A DNA stretch of 64,000 nucleotides. It comes from Hyphomicrobiales bacterium. Lineage in GTDB: Bacteria; Pseudomonadota; Alphaproteobacteria; Rhizobiales; Beijerinckiaceae. Of the stretch, positions 35,037 through 43,432 are shown piece by piece. Position numbers and translations under genes: made by a program. Below the pieces are notes generated by a model that saw only the letters and a program-made list of their open reading frames with translations, was not told the DNA's origin and ran no database searches. Each line of letters starts with the position of its first letter. Positions within the stretch are counted from its first letter, which is position 1. The DNA lies in the NCBI GenBank assembly GCA_027484655.1, contig JAIXSM010000044.1:1-64000 (forward strand), given 5' to 3'.

Positions 35037-36083
35037 ATGAGCAGCATCCTGAGCCGCATCACCGCAGTATGCGCCGTCGCTGGCGGACTTGCGCTGGCCG
35101 CGCCGCTTCACGCGCAAACGCCTGAGCAGTTCTATACGGGCAAGACGATTGCCGTGATCGTGCCGTTCTCGGCGGGCGGCTATTATGATTCTGGCGGTCG
35201 CCTGCTGGCGCGCCACATCGGCCAGTACATTCCCGGCAAGCCGAACCTTGTGGTGCAGAACCAGCCGTCGGGTGGCGGCATTGGGTTGGCGAACCGCTTC
35301 GCAGTTGGCGAGAATGACGGCACCCTTCTCGGCACCTTGCAGCGCGGCTTGCCGCAACTTGCTCTCACCGGCGATCCCAACGTGCGGTTTGATCCATTGA
35401 AGCTGACGTGGATTGGTTCGCTTTCAGCCTACGCTACAGACTCCTACATCCTCGCGATCAACGCGAGTCATCAGGTCAAGCGCATCGAGGAGTTGCGCGG
35501 CCCCGGCGCGCCGCTGCTGCGCATCGGCTCCAATCGCTCGGGTTCGACCAATCTAACCATCGCTCTTGTGGTGCAGCATGCGCTTGGCTTGAAGCATGAG
35601 ATCGTGCGCGGCTATCCCGGCGCCGCCGACATCAACCTCGCCCAGCAGCGCAGCGAGGTCGATGGACAATACGCGGACGTGAGTTTCTTCCAGACCAACA
35701 TGCGCGACATCTGGGAAAAGGGGGGCCTGCGCACGCTGGTGCAGACAGGCCGTCGCACGCGCCTGCCTGAGTTGCCGGATGTCCCGCTCGCGCGCGAGCT
35801 CACCGATTCGCCTGAGATGAAGGCGCTTCTTGAATTTGCAGAGATGCCCTTTGAAATGGCTCTGCCTGTGGCCGCGCCGGCAAACATCCCCAGGGACCGG
35901 GCCGCCGTGTTGAAGAAGGCTTTCGACGCCATGGCGACGGACGCGAACTTCCTCGCAGAGGCGAAGAAGATGAACTTCGTTGTTGATCCGATTTCCGGCG
36001 ACGAGGTGCTCGCCATCATCCAGCGCGCCGCGAAAACGCCCAGGAACGTGATCGATCTTTACAAGAAACTGATCGAACAATAA
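35037..36083 (+). CDS. TctC/Bug-family periplasmic binding protein
   Basis: A 348-residue receptor with a signal peptide ending in PLHAQ and the family start EQFYTGKTIAVIVPFSAGGYYD. It sits between the Rieske oxygenase and class II aldolase genes on the same strand with short gaps, so it is likely co-transcribed. It is diverged from the other three copies in the window, implying a different ligand. Confidence 0.88.
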   Translation: MSSILSRITAVCAVAGGLALAAPLHAQTPEQFYTGKTIAVIVPFSAGGYYDSGGRLLARHIGQYIPGKPNLVVQNQPSGGGIGLANRFAVGENDGTLLGTLQRGLPQLALTGDPNVRFDPLKLTWIGSLSAYATDSYILAINASHQVKRIEELRGPGAPLLRIGSNRSGSTNLTIALVVQHALGLKHEIVRGYPGAADINLAQQRSEVDGQYADVSFFQTNMRDIWEKGGLRTLVQTGRRTRLPELPDVPLARELTDSPEMKALLEFAEMPFEMALPVAAPANIPRDRAAVLKKAFDAMATDANFLAEAKKMNFVVDPISGDEVLAIIQRAAKTPRNVIDLYKKLIEQ

Positions 36084-36110
36084 GCGCGCCAGCGCGCGAA
36101 GGGAGAGAGC

Positions 36111-36842
36111 ATGTACGACGATCTCAAGCAGCGCCTGCGTGACGCCGGCCGCGTCCTCGTTCACGAGGGGCTCGGCGATTATGTCGCCGGGCACATCAGC
36201 ATGCGGCTGCCTGATCGTCCGGACCAGTTCCTCATGAAGCCCGCCGGCATGGGCCTCGACGAGATGACCATCGAGAACATCATTACGGTCAATCTCGACG
36301 GCATGAAAACGGACGGTCCCTCGCCGCGTCACAACGAGGTCTGGATCCACTCCGAAATCCTGCGCACACGGACGGAGATCAACTCCGTGCTGCACGCTCA
36401 CCCGGAAGCCGCTGTTGCGTTCTCGTCGCTCGACAAGCCGCTTCTGCCGGTGAGTAACGACGGATCGATTTTCTACAACGGCGTGCCGGTGTTTTCGGAG
36501 ACCACCGATCTCATCACCACCCGCGAGCGTGGGGAGGCGGTGGCGCGCACGCTGGGGCCGGAGAAGCGCGCGCTGATCCTGCGCAACCACGGCATCGTCA
36601 CGTGTTCTCCCAGCATCGAGGAGACCGTATGGATCGGTCTCAAGCTCGAGCGCGCGTGCCGCATCCAGTTGGCGGCGGAAGCCGCCGGCGGCCCCAAGCT
36701 GCTGGTGCGCGAGGAAGAGGTGGCGGCGAAGGCGCAAAAGGCGAACCGCGCTGATCTGCACACGAATGTCTTCAACTATCTGGTGCGCCGTTCAGCTTGT
36801 CCGTACTGCGACACGAAGGGTCGCGGCATTCGCATCGACTGA
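36111..36842 (+). CDS. Class II aldolase/adducin family protein
   Basis: A 243-residue zinc-type aldolase-fold protein. Visible features are the start-proximal GHISMR (about 27-32), the zinc motif HAHPE with His95 and His97, and RNHG with His160. Family members are aldolases, epimerases or decarboxylases of sugar phosphates and hydroxy acids, including 4-hydroxy or dihydroxyphthalate-type decarboxylases. In this setting a lyase or decarboxylase of a ring-derived intermediate fits. A hairpin follows its stop. Confidence 0.88.
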   Translation: MYDDLKQRLRDAGRVLVHEGLGDYVAGHISMRLPDRPDQFLMKPAGMGLDEMTIENIITVNLDGMKTDGPSPRHNEVWIHSEILRTRTEINSVLHAHPEAAVAFSSLDKPLLPVSNDGSIFYNGVPVFSETTDLITTRERGEAVARTLGPEKRALILRNHGIVTCSPSIEETVWIGLKLERACRIQLAAEAAGGPKLLVREEEVAAKAQKANRADLHTNVFNYLVRRSACPYCDTKGRGIRID

Positions 36843-36855
36843 CCGCAAAGCCTCC

Positions 36856-36877
36856 GGCGGCCCTTGTGCGGGCCGCC
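36856..36877 (+). terminator. Intercistronic hairpin after the aldolase gene
   Basis: GGCGGCCC at 36856-36863 pairs perfectly with GGGCCGCC at 36870-36877 around a six-base loop. It lies 14 bases after the aldolase stop. No T-run follows, so termination may be partial before the next receptor gene. Confidence 0.6.
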
Positions 36878-36949
36878 CAGTTGCGTTCAAATATCCGTGA
36901 CGGAGCGCGTCGCGTTGGCGCCAGCTCATCCAAGAAAGAGGGGAGGATC

Positions 36950-37963
36950 ATGCGCGCACTCATGGTTGCGGCGGCTGTCGGCCTGGCCGCACTGGCGGCC
37001 CCGGCGAAAGCCGATCCGGTCGAGAACTTCTACAAGGGCAGGAACCTCAACCTGCTTGTTGGCGTGAGCGCCGGCGGCGCCTATGACCTCACCATGCGCC
37101 TCGTGGCGCGCCATATCGTGCGGTTCATTCCCGGGCGGCCGACGCCAGTTGCCCAGAACATGACCGGCGCGACCGGCCTCGTGATGGCGAATTATCTCTA
37201 TAACGTCGCCCCCAAGGACGCTACGTTCATGGGCCTCATTCAGAACGGGCTGCCGACCTTTCAGGCCGTGGGCATGGAAGGCGCGCAGTTCGATTCGCGC
37301 CGGCTGGAATGGATTGGTTCGCCCGCTCCCACCATCGAGACGATGCTCGTCTGGAAAACGACGGGCGTGAAGACGATCGAGGACGCGCGCAACCGCGAGG
37401 TCATCATCGGCTCCATCGGCTCGTCGGGCATCACCTTCATGTATCCGCTGATGCTCAACGACATGGTTGGCACGCGATTCAAGATGGTGGCCGGCTACAC
37501 GGGCTCCGGCAATCTCAACCTCGCCATGGAGCGCGGCGAGGTTGAGGGGCGCAACAATTCATGGGGCAGCATCAAGGCCAACAAGCCCGAGTGGATCAAA
37601 AATAAGGATGTGACCGTCCTCGCCTACTCAGGTCGCCGCCAGCCGGATCTCGCGGGCGTTCCCCACCTTGAGGATGTCATCAAGGATCCGGTCGACCGGC
37701 AGGTGTTCAAGGTGGTGACGGCGGGCGCGCAGCTTGGCCATCCGTTCGCCATGGCGCCCGGCGTTCCCGCCGACCGACTGGAGGCGGTGCGCAAGGCGTT
37801 CATGGAGATGCTGAAGAGCCCCGAGTTCATCAAGGAGGCGACGGCCGCGCAGATCGAGATCGATCCGGTCGAGCCGCAGGAGATGCGCGACATCGTGCAG
37901 GAGTTGTTCGCCACGCCGGAAGACGTGCGCAAGCGCGCCCGCAAGTATTTCGATCGGCAGTAA
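36950..37963 (+). CDS. TctC/Bug-family periplasmic binding protein
   Basis: A 337-residue receptor with signal peptide MRALMVAAAVGLAALA up to AKA and the family start ENFYKGRNLNLLVGVSAGG. The ATG at 36950 follows GGGGAGG. It is the last gene of the plus-strand catabolic series and the fourth TctC-type receptor in the window. The ligand is unknown. Confidence 0.88.
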   Translation: MRALMVAAAVGLAALAAPAKADPVENFYKGRNLNLLVGVSAGGAYDLTMRLVARHIVRFIPGRPTPVAQNMTGATGLVMANYLYNVAPKDATFMGLIQNGLPTFQAVGMEGAQFDSRRLEWIGSPAPTIETMLVWKTTGVKTIEDARNREVIIGSIGSSGITFMYPLMLNDMVGTRFKMVAGYTGSGNLNLAMERGEVEGRNNSWGSIKANKPEWIKNKDVTVLAYSGRRQPDLAGVPHLEDVIKDPVDRQVFKVVTAGAQLGHPFAMAPGVPADRLEAVRKAFMEMLKSPEFIKEATAAQIEIDPVEPQEMRDIVQELFATPEDVRKRARKYFDRQ

Positions 37964-37984
37964 GCGAAGCTCTCAGCTTCACGT

Positions 37985-38055
37985 TCCCGGGGCTGCGAAG
38001 CAGAACCCGGGACCCAGCAGCAGGTCTGTACCCCGGATCGCCTTCGGCGTCCGGG
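37985..38055. terminator. Paired REP-like hairpins between convergent genes
   Basis: Two adjacent GC-rich hairpins fill the gap between a TctC gene and hemF. The first (37985-38012) pairs TCCCGG with CCGGGA around an inner CTGC/GCAG stem. The second (38032-38055) pairs CCCGGA with TCCGGG around CGCC-TTC-GGCG. This looks like a dispersed REP-type palindrome and can serve as a bidirectional terminator. Confidence 0.6.
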
Positions 38056-38117
38056 TAAGTGGCTTCAAAGCAAGGCGCGCGGGGATGCGCGCGCACCAGT
38101 TTTCGCTGGCGTGAAGG

Positions 38118-39050
38118 TTACGGCCAGCGCACGCGGGGCGGCATGGACGAGAGGATCGACTCCACGTTGCCGCCCGTCTTCAGGCCGAAGATGGTGCCGC
38201 GGTCATAGAGCAGGTTGAACTCCACATAGCGCCCGCGGCGCACGAGTTGCTCCTCGCGGTCAGCCGCCGTCCATGAATGGGCGAAGTTGCGCTTCACCAG
38301 CGTCGGATATATCGCGAGGAACGCGTCGCCCACATCCCGCGTGAAGGCGAAATCCGCATCCCAGTTGGAGTTCGTCTTGTCGCCGGCGCTGTTGAGCCAA
38401 TCATAGAAAATGCCGCCGATTCCGCGTGGCTCGTTGCGGTGCTTGAGGTGGAAGTACTCCTCGCACCAGGCTTTCAGCTTCGGATAATCGGCCACGCCCG
38501 GGTGCTTTTCGCAGGCCTCCTGCATGGCGGCGTGGAAATCCACGGTGTCGGGGTGATCCTGCACGCGGCGCCGGTCGAGCACGGGCGTCAGGTCGGCGCC
38601 GCCGCCGAACCAGCATTTCGAGGTGACCACAAAGCGCGTGTTCATGTGCACAGCGGGCACGTTCGGGTTCCACGGGTGCATGATGAGCGAAATCCCCGAC
38701 GCCCAGAACCGGGGATCCTCATCGGCGCCGGGGATCTGCTTGGCGAACTCGGGCGCAAATGTGCCGAACACGGTGGAGGCGTGAACGCCCGCCTTCTCGA
38801 ACACGCGGCCGTGCAGCATCGCCATCGTGCCGCCGCCGCCCGGCGCGCCGGTGTGGTCCGTGCGTTCCCAGGTCTTGCGCACGAATCGTCCCGGGGCCTC
38901 CGGGGCCTCGGGGTCGAACGGGCCGGGGCAAACATCCTCAATGGACTCGATGGCCGCGATGATGCGCCCCTGCAAGGCCTCGAACCAGGCGCGGGCGGCC
39001 TCTTTGCGTTGGTCCAGCGTCTGGTGTGGCGAAGCGGTTTCGGCAGTCAC
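38118..39050 (-). CDS. hemF: Oxygen-dependent coproporphyrinogen III oxidase
   Basis: A 310-residue HemF. It converts coproporphyrinogen III to protoporphyrinogen IX with O2 during haem synthesis in the cytoplasm. Signature segments include [12 protein letters not shown] and [18 protein letters not shown], and the C-terminus PPRVRWP. The start is GTG at 39050, with GGGGAG eight bases upstream; this gives the normal family length, whereas the open frame above it is not family-like. It is divergent from dapE. Confidence 0.95.
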   Translation of the reverse strand: MTAETASPHQTLDQRKEAARAWFEALQGRIIAAIESIEDVCPGPFDPEAPEAPGRFVRKTWERTDHTGAPGGGGTMAMLHGRVFEKAGVHASTVFGTFAPEFAKQIPGADEDPRFWASGISLIMHPWNPNVPAVHMNTRFVVTSKCWFGGGADLTPVLDRRRVQDHPDTVDFHAAMQEACEKHPGVADYPKLKAWCEEYFHLKHRNEPRGIGGIFYDWLNSAGDKTNSNWDADFAFTRDVGDAFLAIYPTLVKRNFAHSWTAADREEQLVRRGRYVEFNLLYDRGTIFGLKTGGNVESILSSMPPRVRWP

Positions 39051-39197
39051 TCGTGCAGCTCCCCTGGAAAAATCGTCGCAGCACCCTAAACGCCGAAGGG
39101 CCGGGGCGCCACCGCCTCGCGCGTCACCCTTCGCCGAATTGACGACCCGGGCGGATCGGTCCACCGTCCCGTTTTTCAAACAAGCCACAGGACGCCC

Positions 39198-40364
39198 GTG
39201 AACCCGCCCGACGCCCTCGCCATCGCCCGCGAACTCATCCGCTGCCCCTCGGTCACCCCGGCAGACGCCGGCGCGCTGGGCTACATCGAGACTTTGCTGG
39301 CCGGCGCGGGGTTTGAAACGCACCGGGTGCAGTTCTCGCAAGCCGGCTATCCGGACATCGACAATCTGTACGCGCGCATCGGCGACGCTTCCGGGGCGAG
39401 CCCGAGCCTAATGTTCGCCGGCCACACGGATGTGGTGCCGCCGGGTGACGCGGCGCGGTGGCGGTTCGATCCGTTCTCCGCCGAGCAGGCGGACGGCATG
39501 CTGTGGGGTCGTGGCGCGGTCGATATGAAGGGCGGGCTCGCCTGCGCGCTTGCCGCCGTGCTGGCCCACATCGCCCGCAATGGCGCCCTGAACGGTGCGA
39601 TCTCGTTCCTCATCACGGGGGATGAGGAAGGCCCCGCCGTCAACGGCACCATCAAGCTTCTGGAGTGGGCGCACGCGCGGGGCGAGCGGTTCCACCACTG
39701 CCTCCTCTCAGAGCCCACCAACCCCGACGCGCTGGGTGACATGATCAAGATCGGCCGCCGCGGCTCGCTCTCGGGCGCCATCGTGGTGGATGGGAAGCAA
39801 GGGCACGTGGGCTATCCCCATCTGGCGGATAACCCGGTCCACCACATCGTGCGCCTTGTCACGGCGCTGCGCGCTGCGCCGCTCGACGCCGGGACCGCCC
39901 ATTTTGACGCGTCGAATCTGGAGGTTACGTCCATCGACGTGGGCAACGCGGCGGTGAACGTGATTCCGGCCAGCGCCCGGGCGCAATTCAATATCCGTTT
40001 CAATGACTTGTGGACGCCCGAGACGCTCGCCGCCGAAATCCGGCGCAGGCTTGCGGACGCGGCGGGCGCGGCGCGCTACGAGGTCACGTTCCAGCCAACT
40101 AACGCTTTGGCGTTCCTCACGAAACCGGGGCCGTTCGTGGAAACCCTGTCGCGGGCGGTCGAGGCTGAAACCGGGCGGCGCCCGGCGCTGTCCACCACCG
40201 GCGGCACGTCGGACGCCCGTTTTATCTGCCGTTACGCGGAGGTTCTGGAGTTCGGTCTTGTGGGCCAGACCATGCACGCGGTCGACGAACGCACGTCGGT
40301 CGCCGACCTGCACACGCTGGCCGCGATCTTCGGCCGGGTGCTGGCGGATTACTTCCCGCGCTGA
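39198..40364 (+). CDS. dapE: Succinyl-diaminopimelate desuccinylase
   Basis: A 388-residue M20 peptidase-fold enzyme of the lysine/diaminopimelate pathway. Metal-site motifs are [33 protein letters not shown] and the late GTSDARF segment. The start is GTG 39198. It releases succinate from N-succinyl-LL-diaminopimelate. Whether it is co-transcribed with the ureide genes that follow after 76 bases is unclear; functionally it is unrelated to them. Confidence 0.93.
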   Translation: MNPPDALAIARELIRCPSVTPADAGALGYIETLLAGAGFETHRVQFSQAGYPDIDNLYARIGDASGASPSLMFAGHTDVVPPGDAARWRFDPFSAEQADGMLWGRGAVDMKGGLACALAAVLAHIARNGALNGAISFLITGDEEGPAVNGTIKLLEWAHARGERFHHCLLSEPTNPDALGDMIKIGRRGSLSGAIVVDGKQGHVGYPHLADNPVHHIVRLVTALRAAPLDAGTAHFDASNLEVTSIDVGNAAVNVIPASARAQFNIRFNDLWTPETLAAEIRRRLADAAGAARYEVTFQPTNALAFLTKPGPFVETLSRAVEAETGRRPALSTTGGTSDARFICRYAEVLEFGLVGQTMHAVDERTSVADLHTLAAIFGRVLADYFPR

Positions 40365-40440
40365 TTGGCGCGCTCTTCCTCCCTGCGCTGCTGCGTCGGC
40401 TGCGCTATATCTCTGCGGATCATCTTGAGGACGATTTAGC

Positions 40441-40794
40441 ATGGGCCGCCTTTCCACCCACGTGCTCGACACCCATTCCGGCCGCCCGGCCGCGGGCGTC
40501 ACCATTGAATTGTTTGCCATTTCGGCCGAGGGCGAGCGCCTCATCAAGCGCGCCGTCACGAACGCGGACGGGCGTACCGACGCGCCGCTGCTGGCTGGCG
40601 ACGCGTACGCGCCTGGCGTTTACGAACTGCGCTTCCATGTGGGCGCCTATTTTCGCGCCAACGGCGTGACCCTCCCGGATCCGCCGTTCATCGACGTGGC
40701 GCCGGTGCGCTTTGGCATGGCGGGGGCGGACGGGCACTACCACGTGCCGCTGCTGTGCTCCCCGTGGTCGTACTCCACTTATCGGGGGTCGTGA
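40441..40794 (+). CDS. uraH: 5-Hydroxyisourate hydrolase
   Basis: A 117-residue transthyretin-like protein. It has [14 protein letters not shown] with catalytic-type His7 and the diagnostic C-terminal YRGS (114-117). It hydrolyses 5-hydroxyisourate from urate oxidation to OHCU. It leads a tightly packed run uraH, puuE-uraD, allC, ammonia-lyase gene, and its stop shares one base with the next start. The urate-oxidising enzyme itself is not in the window. Confidence 0.95.
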   Translation: MGRLSTHVLDTHSGRPAAGVTIELFAISAEGERLIKRAVTNADGRTDAPLLAGDAYAPGVYELRFHVGAYFRANGVTLPDPPFIDVAPVRFGMAGADGHYHVPLLCSPWSYSTYRGS

Positions 40795-42209
40795 TGAGCG
40801 GATACCCTCGCGATCTCGTCGGTTACGGCCGCACGCCCCCTCATCCCCGCTGGCCGGGCGACGCCCGCGTCGCAGTGCAGTTCGTGGTGAACTACGAGGA
40901 GGGCGGGGAGAACAGCATTCTCCACGGCGACGCTGCCTCTGAGGCCTTTTTGTCGGAGATCGTCGGGGCTGCGGCGTGGCCCGGCCAGCGTCACATGAAC
41001 ATGGAATCGATCTACGAGTTCGGCTCGCGCGCCGGATTCTGGCGGCTGCACCGCATGTTCGTGGAGCGCGGGATGCCCGTCACGGTGTTCGGCGTCGCCA
41101 CCGCCATGGCGCGCCATCGCGATGCGGTCGCGGCCATGAACGAGGCCGGCTGGGAAATCGCTACCCACGGCCTGAAGTGGATTGAGTACAAGGACTTCAG
41201 TCCCGAGGACGAGCGCCGGCATATCCTTGAGGCGATCCGCATCCACACGGAGGTGGCGGGCGAGCGCCCGCTGGGCATGTACCAGGGCCGCACGTCCGAG
41301 CACACGCTCGCGCTGACCATGGAGGAGGGCGGTTTCCTCTACTCGGCGGATTCCTACGCGGACGAACTGCCGTACTGGGTGGACGGCCCGCGCGGGCCGC
41401 ACCTCATCACGCCATACACGCTCGACGCCAACGACATGCGGTTCGCCACGCCGCAGGGCTTCAACAGCGGCGACCAGTTTTTCAGCTATCTGAAGGACTC
41501 GTTCGACGTTTTGTACGCGGAGGGCGCCACCGCTCCGAAGATGATGTCCATCGGCTTGCATTGCCGCCTCGTCGGGCGTCCCGGGCGCGCGGCGGCGCTG
41601 GCGCGTTTCCTCGACTACATCGCGTCCCATGAACGGGTGTGGGTGGCGCGGCGTCTCGACATCGCCCGGCACTGGATCAAGCATCACCCGCCGCAGGGCG
41701 GCTACCGTCCGAGCCGCATGTCGCCGGCGCTCTTCGTCGAAGTGTTCGGCGACATTTTCGAGCACACGCCGCAGATCGCGGCGCGCGCCCACGCCGCCGG
41801 CTTGCGCGGCGAGCATGACACCGCCGCCGGCCTCCATGGGGCGATGGTGGCGCACATGCGCGCCATGACCGTGGATGAGAAGCGCGCGCTTATCCTTGCC
41901 CATCCTGATCTCGCGGGCCGCCTCGCGCTGGCGAAGCAACTGACCGCGGACTCGCTGAAAGAGCAGGGCTCGGCCGGCCTCGACCGGCTCACGGCGGATG
42001 AACTCAAGCGCTTTACGCAGTTGAACGACGCCTACAAGGCGCGCTTCGGCTTCCCGTTCATCATGGCCGTGAAGGGCGCGACGAAAGAGGAAATTCTCGC
42101 TGCTTTTGAGCGCCGCATCGCCCACGACGCCGACGCGGAGTTCGCTGAGGCGCTGGCGCAGATCGAGCGGATCGCCGCGTTGCGCCTCGCCGACAGGCTG
42201 CCCGCATGA
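40794..42209 (+). CDS. puuE: Allantoinase (PuuE)-OHCU decarboxylase (UraD) fusion
   Basis: A 471-residue fusion. Residues about 1-305 are a PuuE-type polysaccharide-deacetylase-fold allantoinase, with NYEEGGENSILHGD, ATHGLKW and YQGRTSEHT segments. Residues about 315-465 are a UraD OHCU decarboxylase, with VEVFGDIFEHTPQIA, LAHPDLAG and FGFPFIMAVKG. The protein can therefore make allantoin stereospecifically and then open it to allantoate. The ATG at 40794 overlaps the uraH stop. The fusion order places the later enzyme first. Confidence 0.92.
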   Translation: MSGYPRDLVGYGRTPPHPRWPGDARVAVQFVVNYEEGGENSILHGDAASEAFLSEIVGAAAWPGQRHMNMESIYEFGSRAGFWRLHRMFVERGMPVTVFGVATAMARHRDAVAAMNEAGWEIATHGLKWIEYKDFSPEDERRHILEAIRIHTEVAGERPLGMYQGRTSEHTLALTMEEGGFLYSADSYADELPYWVDGPRGPHLITPYTLDANDMRFATPQGFNSGDQFFSYLKDSFDVLYAEGATAPKMMSIGLHCRLVGRPGRAAALARFLDYIASHERVWVARRLDIARHWIKHHPPQGGYRPSRMSPALFVEVFGDIFEHTPQIAARAHAAGLRGEHDTAAGLHGAMVAHMRAMTVDEKRALILAHPDLAGRLALAKQLTADSLKEQGSAGLDRLTADELKRFTQLNDAYKARFGFPFIMAVKGATKEEILAAFERRIAHDADAEFAEALAQIERIAALRLADRLPA

Positions 42210-43432
42210 GCGCGGCGCGCGTCGTCTCACGTCTGCTTGAGCTGAATGCGGTTAGCGACGACCCTGCCGGGCTGAAGCGCCTTACCCTGTCGTCTGCGCA
42301 CAAGCGTGCCGTGGAGCTGGTGTCTGGATGGATGCGCGCCGGGGGCCTCGACACGCGCCTCGACCCCACCGGCACGCTGGTGGGGCGGCTGGAATCGCAG
42401 CGGACGGGCGCGGCGAAGACCCTGCTCATCGGCTCGCACATCGACAGCGTGCGCAACGGCGGCATGTTTGATGGCCCGCTGGGCGTGGTGATCGCGATTG
42501 AAGCGCTCGATCAGTTGCGGGCGCGCGGCGTCGCGCTGCCGTTCGCCGTGGAGGTGCTGGCGTTCGGCGACGAGGAGGGCGTGCGCTTTCCCACCTCGCT
42601 CACGGGCTCGCGCGCCGCTGCCGGCACATTCGATCCCGCCTCCCTCGACACCCGGGACGCGGCTGGCGTGTCGCGGCGCGAGGCGCTGGTCGCCTTCGGC
42701 TGCGATCCCGATCTCATCGGCGCAGAGGCGCGCGATCCCGCGTCCACGCTCGGCTATGTGGAAGTGCATATCGAGCAGGGGCCTGTGCTGGAGCAGCGTG
42801 ATCTGGCGCTGGGCCTCGTCACCGCGATCAACGGCGCCTCCCGTGGGGAAATCTTCATCAAGGGCGAGGCGGGTCACTCCGGCACCGTGCCCATGGCCAT
42901 GCGCCGGGACGCGGCGGCGGCCGCCGCCGAAATCATTCTGGCGGTGGAGGAGGTTGGCAAGGGTACGCCGGACCTGGCGGCCACCGTGGGCCGCATGGAG
43001 GTTCCCAACGGCGCCGTGAACGTGGTGCCGGGCGCGGCCCGCCTGTCGCTGGACGTGCGCAGCCCTTCCGACGCGGACCGTGCGGAAGCGCTGACGCGAA
43101 TCCGCGCGCGCATCGCCGAGATCGCCGGACGGCGCGGCGTCGCCGCTGACGTCTCCATCAGCTACGATATGCCCGCCGCGCCGTGCGATCCGTGGCTGAT
43201 GGATGCATTCGAGCGGGCGCTGGTTGCGCAGGGCCATGCGCCGTTTCGCCTGCCCAGCGGCGCCGGCCATGACGCCATGTCGTTCCGTGGCCGCATCCCC
43301 CAGTCCATGCTGTTTGTCCGGTGCCGGGGCGGGATCAGCCACCGGCCGGACGAGTTCGCCTCGCAGGCCGACATCGCCGCGGCTTTGTCCGTGCTTGAGG
43401 CCTTTCTGGAATCACTTGGAGCAAACCCATGA
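42206..43432 (+). CDS. allC: Allantoate amidohydrolase (M20 family)
   Basis: A 408-residue M20 zinc or manganese amidase. Metal ligands are visible as His78 (GSHID), Asp89 (GMFDGPLG) and Glu123-Glu124 (FGDEEGVRF), with VEVHIEQGPVLE and GEAGHSGTVPM further on. This is the pattern of allantoate amidohydrolases and N-carbamoyl amino acid hydrolases; the ureide operon favours allantoate. Product would be ureidoglycine, ammonia and CO2. Start overlaps the upstream stop by four bases (ATGA). A ureidoglycolate amidohydrolase role cannot be excluded. Confidence 0.88.
   Translation: MSAARVVSRLLELNAVSDDPAGLKRLTLSSAHKRAVELVSGWMRAGGLDTRLDPTGTLVGRLESQRTGAAKTLLIGSHIDSVRNGGMFDGPLGVVIAIEALDQLRARGVALPFAVEVLAFGDEEGVRFPTSLTGSRAAAGTFDPASLDTRDAAGVSRREALVAFGCDPDLIGAEARDPASTLGYVEVHIEQGPVLEQRDLALGLVTAINGASRGEIFIKGEAGHSGTVPMAMRRDAAAAAAEIILAVEEVGKGTPDLAATVGRMEVPNGAVNVVPGAARLSLDVRSPSDADRAEALTRIRARIAEIAGRRGVAADVSISYDMPAAPCDPWLMDAFERALVAQGHAPFRLPSGAGHDAMSFRGRIPQSMLFVRCRGGISHRPDEFASQADIAAALSVLEAFLESLGANP

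Noticed and set aside
32492-35062. 856-codon minus-strand open frame
   Set aside because: It is antisense to the aldo/keto reductase and Rieske genes, whose motifs are intact; such frames arise from GC-rich codon bias.
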